Below the pieces are notes generated by a model. That model made no database searches. It saw only the letters and a list, made by a program, of their open reading frames with translations, and was not told where the DNA came from. DNA of 64,000 bases from an uncultured Vampirovibrio sp. (lineage in GTDB: Bacteria; Cyanobacteriota; Vampirovibrionia; Gastranaerophilales; Gastranaerophilaceae), in the NCBI GenBank assembly GCA_910577515.1, contig CAJTLW010000010.1:21495-85494 (forward strand), given 5' to 3'. The translations under genes were made by a program, and so were the position numbers. This document shows positions 60,498 through 64,000 of the stretch, one piece after another. Each line of letters begins with the position of its first letter. Position 1 is the first letter of the stretch.

Positions 60498-62750
60498 ATG
60501 GTAAAAAAATTAAACATAGCATTCATTTGGCACTTTCACCAGCCCGTTTATCAGGAAAATTATAACGAAGATTTTCTTATGCCCTGGGTTCGGCTTCACG
60601 GCTCAAAAGATTATTATGATATGCTATGGCGCATTGAAAATTTTAAGAATATAAAGCTAAATTTTAATATATCCCCAATTTTGGTTGAATCGGTTGAAAG
60701 ATACATTAATGGCGCACATGATGTTCATTCAAGGCTTCTTATTAGTGATGTTGATGCCTTGAATAATGAAGATAAAAACTTTATCTTACAGCATTTTTTT
60801 GATGCAAACTATGCCAATATGATTTTAAAAAGAAGCTATTATTCAAGCCTTTATAATAAAAGATATTCTAAAGATAATATCAGCACAGATGCTTTTTCAA
60901 ATCAGGAATATGCTGATATTATGGCAAATTTTACACTTTGCTGGATAGACAAAAAATTTATTGAAATTTTCCCGAATTTAAAATATTTAATGGACAAAGA
61001 AGAAAATTATACTCTGGAAGACAGGCGTGAAATCTTTAATATTCAGATTGAAATATTTAAACGTCTTGCTGATTTATATAAAAAATATCAAAAACAAAAT
61101 AAAATTGAAATTTCAACAAATCCCTTCTATCACCCGATTTTGCCATTGCTTTTAAACATCAAGGAAGATAAATATCAATATTGTGAAAATTTACCTGAAA
61201 AATCAAAATTGATGGAAGAAGATGCTTGTGAGCAGGTTTTAAAAAGTTTAGATGCTTTTGAAAAATTCTTTGGTAAAAGGCCAAAAGGTATTTGGCTTCC
61301 TGAACAATGCATAAGCAAATCTGCCGTTGAATTATTATCAAAGCTTGACATAAAATGGACAGTTGCAGATGAAGGCATCCTTGCCAATTCAATTCATAAA
61401 GAATTTACAAGGGATTTTGAAGGAAATCTTGAAGACCCTTATGATTTATGTGCAAATTATAAGCTTGAAGGAAAGGCGAAAACAAATATTATTTTTGCAG
61501 ATTCATTCTTTGCAAACCTTGTAGGGTTTGGATACGGCAATTATGAAGGTGAAATTGCCGCTAATGATTTTTATGAAAAAATAAAAACAATTCAAAACAA
61601 GCTTGAAAATTCTCCAAGGGAAGAACACCTTTTAACAATTGCAATGGATGGGGAAAATTGCTGGGAAAGCTATGCAAATGACGGAGATGAATTTTTAAAC
61701 ACTTTATATTCTTTAATAGAAAACGACCCGAGTCTTGAAACTGTTCTGATTAGTGACTTTTTAGAAAAATCCGAACCTATAATTCTTGATGAACTATCAT
61801 CAGGAAGCTGGATAAACAGAAATTTTGACCTCTGGATAGGTGAACCCACCAAAAACGTGGCATGGCTATACCTTGATAAAACGCGTACAGCGCTTGAAAA
61901 TGCTAAAAATCAGCTTTTGGGAGAAGCACAAACTCCAAAAGATAAAAAACAGGTGATGGATTTAATTGAAAAAGCAAAACAGGAAATATTCATCGCACAA
62001 GGCTCAGATTGGTTCTGGTGGTATGGTGAGCCGAATGAATCAGGCAATGACCACATTTTTGATTACCTTTTCAGGGCGCATTTAAAAAATGTATATAAAA
62101 TTTTAAATAGGCAGCACCCGGGGTATCTTGATGTACCTTTAATTTCAATTGTAGGAAAACCCGTAAGGGAGCCTAGGAAAATGATTTCACCCGTAATTGA
62201 CGGCGTTTTGGATGAAAATGTCGACAATTGGGCAGATGCAGGATATATCTTTTTACCGGATAGCCCGACTTTTTCTGCCGGAAAAACCATAAAAGGCATA
62301 TATTTTGGTAATGATGAAACAAATGTTTACTTTAAATTTGAATTAAATAAAAAAAATATTACAAATTCAAAATATTTTTTAAGAAACCAAATTTTCTTAT
62401 ACTTTAGAAATGAAACACAAAACATCTTAAGCCCCGCAAGGACTACAATCCGCACGGAAAACATTTACCCTATTATTGAAAACCAGTTTACACATGAAAT
62501 TTCTTTTTCATTTAATGACACGGAAATGCTGCCTTTAAATATTGCAAAATCAACATTCGGCGGGCTTTGGGCTTCTGGATTATTAAAAAAAGCAAGCTAT
62601 GCCTATCAAGATACTATTGAAATTGCGGTTTCTTTTGAGGATTTGGGCGTAAATATTGGCGAAAGCATAGAATTTTGCATTATTGCAGCTACAAACACAA
62701 ACCTGAATGAAGTTTACCCGCAAGATGTACTTCTATCTTTAAGAAGATAG
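60498..62750 (+). CDS. GH57 alpha-glucanase with C-terminal carbohydrate-binding-like domain
   Basis: The ATG at 60498 is preferred because AGGA lies 7 nt upstream; the in-frame ATG at 60477 lies inside a TATAAT box. The 750-residue protein has GH57 landmarks: H-F-H-Q-P near the N-terminus, I-W-L-P-E-Q with the nucleophile E269, and M-D-G-E-N-C-W-E with the acid D384. Family members hydrolyse or transfer alpha-glucans (amylopullulanase, 4-alpha-glucanotransferase). Residues from about 560 on look like a beta-sandwich carbohydrate-binding domain: D-G-V-L-D-E-N-V-D-N-W-A-D-A-G, Y-F-G-N-D-E-T-N-V-Y-F-K-F. No signal peptide is evident. Confidence 0.88.
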   Translation: MVKKLNIAFIWHFHQPVYQENYNEDFLMPWVRLHGSKDYYDMLWRIENFKNIKLNFNISPILVESVERYINGAHDVHSRLLISDVDALNNEDKNFILQHFFDANYANMILKRSYYSSLYNKRYSKDNISTDAFSNQEYADIMANFTLCWIDKKFIEIFPNLKYLMDKEENYTLEDRREIFNIQIEIFKRLADLYKKYQKQNKIEISTNPFYHPILPLLLNIKEDKYQYCENLPEKSKLMEEDACEQVLKSLDAFEKFFGKRPKGIWLPEQCISKSAVELLSKLDIKWTVADEGILANSIHKEFTRDFEGNLEDPYDLCANYKLEGKAKTNIIFADSFFANLVGFGYGNYEGEIAANDFYEKIKTIQNKLENSPREEHLLTIAMDGENCWESYANDGDEFLNTLYSLIENDPSLETVLISDFLEKSEPIILDELSSGSWINRNFDLWIGEPTKNVAWLYLDKTRTALENAKNQLLGEAQTPKDKKQVMDLIEKAKQEIFIAQGSDWFWWYGEPNESGNDHIFDYLFRAHLKNVYKILNRQHPGYLDVPLISIVGKPVREPRKMISPVIDGVLDENVDNWADAGYIFLPDSPTFSAGKTIKGIYFGNDETNVYFKFELNKKNITNSKYFLRNQIFLYFRNETQNILSPARTTIRTENIYPIIENQFTHEISFSFNDTEMLPLNIAKSTFGGLWASGLLKKASYAYQDTIEIAVSFEDLGVNIGESIEFCIIAATNTNLNEVYPQDVLLSLRR

Positions 62751-62799
62751 ATTTTGTTGAAATCATAAGTAAGGTGTGGTATATTTAGTTTCAGGAAAA

Positions 62800-62836
62800 T
62801 TGTTTTATCTAAATTTTGAAATTGTTTTATCGTAAA
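62800..62836 (+). promoter_or_regulatory. Paired TTGTTTTATC boxes upstream of paralogue C
   Basis: TTGTTTTATCTAAA (62800-62813) and TTGTTTTATCGTAAA (62822-62836) are 8 bp apart. They end next to the AAGG ribosome site of the third glycine-rich gene. Confidence 0.7.
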
Positions 62837-62849
62837 AAAGGTTACAGAA

Positions 62850-64000
62850 ATGAAAAAAAATTGTTGCGCGTATTTAACGCAAAAGCTTGGTTTTTCGCTT
62901 GTTGAAATGCTTATGGCTTTACTTGTTGCATCATTATTGCTTGCAGCGCTTGCCCCTGTTATGACAAGGAGAATGAATGAAAATCTTCATATAACAGGAG
63001 AATTTTCACACAACGGCAAGAATGAAACGGTGGAAATATCTTACGGGCATTCTAAATATTGCCCCAACATTGTAAAAGATGAAAACGGAAACGAGCTATA
63101 TTGCGAAGGTGAATATGTCGTACCCGAGGGTTATAACAACATAACCGTAACAGCAATAGGTGCAGGTGGAGGCGGGGGAACAGCACCTACAGCAGGGTAT
63201 ATGGAATTTACAAACTCTGGCAGTACAAATACATTTACAGTTCCTGCTATGGTAAACCAGCTTGAAGCTACCCTGATTTCAGGCGGTGCCGGAGGCGGTG
63301 CGGGCGGGCAGGCAGAAGTTAATTACGAAAAAAAAGAAGCCGGAGAATATACTTGGAATGTTCCTGAAATTGCAAGGGGTAAAAATGTTCTTATAACTGC
63401 TTGCGGTGCCGGGGGTGGTGCAGGTGGAAATACAGGAACAGGCCACAATTGTGAAACCACAAAATCTGAATATCTTAGTAACACTCATAGCGGGGCAGGT
63501 GGTGGCGGAGGATATATAACAAAAGCAATTACATTAGCTAACACTGATTCACAGCATGTAATAATTGGTGGAGGCGGCGGAGGCGGTGCAAGAGGCACGA
63601 CTGTGGCTGCAGCCACAGGAAATTCGGGTTCTTATGGTGGAGGTGGAGGTGGGGGTGCAGACCCATGGGGTGGAGGCGGGGGCTATGGCGGAAGCGGAGG
63701 AGCAGCAGGCGGGGCAGGTGGAACTTCCAGAGGATCTGCTATTGGCAGCGGGCTTGGAGGAGGCAGGGGAGATACATCATCTTCTACGGATGGTGCAGAC
63801 GGTATAAGAGGTTCAATTTCACAAGGTGGTACTGGCAGCTCAACCGGTGGTACTTCACCGGCATATACTGATACAAGACTTGAATATTATACTAAGAACA
63901 ATGCACTGCTTGGCACCGGTGGCGGGGGTGGAGGCGGTAGCATCACAGGTCATGGCGGAGGCGGAGGCGGCGGGGGTGCAGGTTATGGTGGCGGGGGTGG
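62850..64000 (+). CDS. Giant glycine-rich protein with type IV prepilin N-terminus (paralogue C, 3' end outside window)
   Basis: The ATG at 62850 has AAGG 7-10 nt upstream. The leader is only 14 residues (M-K-K-N-C-C-A-Y-L-T-Q-K-L-G) and is followed by F-S-L-V-E-M-L-M-A-L-L-V-A-S-L-L-L, then A-P-V-M-T-R-R-M-N-E. It has no dispersed repeat, unlike A and B. About 380 codons are present before the window ends, including T-A-P-T-A-G-Y-M-E-F, F-T-V-P-A-M-V-N-Q-L-E-A-T-L and many G5-G8 runs. The C-terminus is missing. Confidence 0.8.
   Translation, partial: MKKNCCAYLTQKLGFSLVEMLMALLVASLLLAALAPVMTRRMNENLHITGEFSHNGKNETVEISYGHSKYCPNIVKDENGNELYCEGEYVVPEGYNNITVTAIGAGGGGGTAPTAGYMEFTNSGSTNTFTVPAMVNQLEATLISGGAGGGAGGQAEVNYEKKEAGEYTWNVPEIARGKNVLITACGAGGGAGGNTGTGHNCETTKSEYLSNTHSGAGGGGGYITKAITLANTDSQHVIIGGGGGGGARGTTVAAATGNSGSYGGGGGGGADPWGGGGGYGGSGGAAGGAGGTSRGSAIGSGLGGGRGDTSSSTDGADGIRGSISQGGTGSSTGGTSPAYTDTRLEYYTKNNALLGTGGGGGGGSITGHGGGGGGGGAGYGGGG

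Noticed and set aside
63565..63871. Gly/Val- and Arg/Trp-rich plus-strand frames inside paralogue C
   Set aside because: They are off-frame readings of the glycine repeats of the real gene.
1..64000. CRISPR arrays, tRNA or rRNA genes, insertion sequences
   Set aside because: No repeat-spacer pattern, no T-loop or anticodon-arm pattern and no transposase-like gene was recognised by eye. Small RNA genes could be missed without a covariance search.

Overview
The window is a compact, AT-rich bacterial chromosome segment. It encodes a Gram-negative envelope enzyme (KdsA), several prepilin-like proteins, a membrane pyrophosphatase, a diadenylate cyclase, an EtfBA pair and many short-tagged hypothetical proteins. 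From memory this combination best fits a host-associated non-photosynthetic relative of Cyanobacteria (Melainabacteria/Vampirovibrionia, Gastranaerophilales-like). That placement is an inference; no marker was compared. No tRNA, rRNA, CRISPR array, insertion sequence or prophage was recognised.

Layout. 1-6.3 kb: two hypothetical genes with a short N-terminal motif, gcvH, a ribbon-helix-helix regulator, and a divergent GH77-like glucanotransferase carrying the same motif. 6.3-15.3 kb: housekeeping genes (cdd, a metallo-beta-lactamase-fold hydrolase, lysA-cdaA, an AI-2E-type exporter, a radical SAM enzyme, cobO with an MCE protein) and a small XRE regulator. 15.3-19.1 kb: a structured RNA or hydrophobic-peptide locus, then the first giant glycine-rich prepilin-like gene, a second XRE gene and copies of a dispersed repeat. 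19.1-33.2 kb: tandem thymidylate-kinase-like genes, a membrane gene overlapping miaA, a pilin-like protein, a large tagged membrane protein, etfBA, dnaJ, a YitT protein, an amino-acid-binding lipoprotein, hppA and a YjbQ protein. 33.5-43.9 kb: an orphan DNA methyltransferase, a regulator with four winged helices, a tagged HExxH protein, Nudix, nitroreductase, a VWA protein coupled to an MntR-like regulator, and LemA/TPM. 44-53.3 kb: a U32-like protein, kdsA, recA, galE-rfbA, two related membrane proteins and pgk. 53.4-64 kb: a second glycine-rich prepilin-like gene, a sugar-binding protein, rarA, two tagged proteins, a GH57 glucanase and a third glycine-rich gene running off the end.

Two possible systems stand out. 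The first is a set of otherwise unrelated proteins (membrane proteins, a glucanotransferase-like enzyme, a putative zinc peptidase, small basic proteins) that begin with a short polar leader ending in an N/V/S/Q-x-F-(x)-G box. It looks like a targeting or processing tag. The second is a family of three giant glycine-rich proteins behind type IV prepilin N-termini. Each is preceded by two near-tandem TTGTTT(T)AT(C) boxes. Two of them have 50-residue leaders into which a dispersed repeat has been incorporated in different reading frames.

Gene expression signals are also unusual. About ten genes have a -10-like hexamer exactly 6-7 nt before the start codon and no Shine-Dalgarno sequence, as expected for leaderless mRNAs. 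Two divergent gene pairs have face-to-face overlapping -10 boxes in spacers of only 22 and 14 bp.
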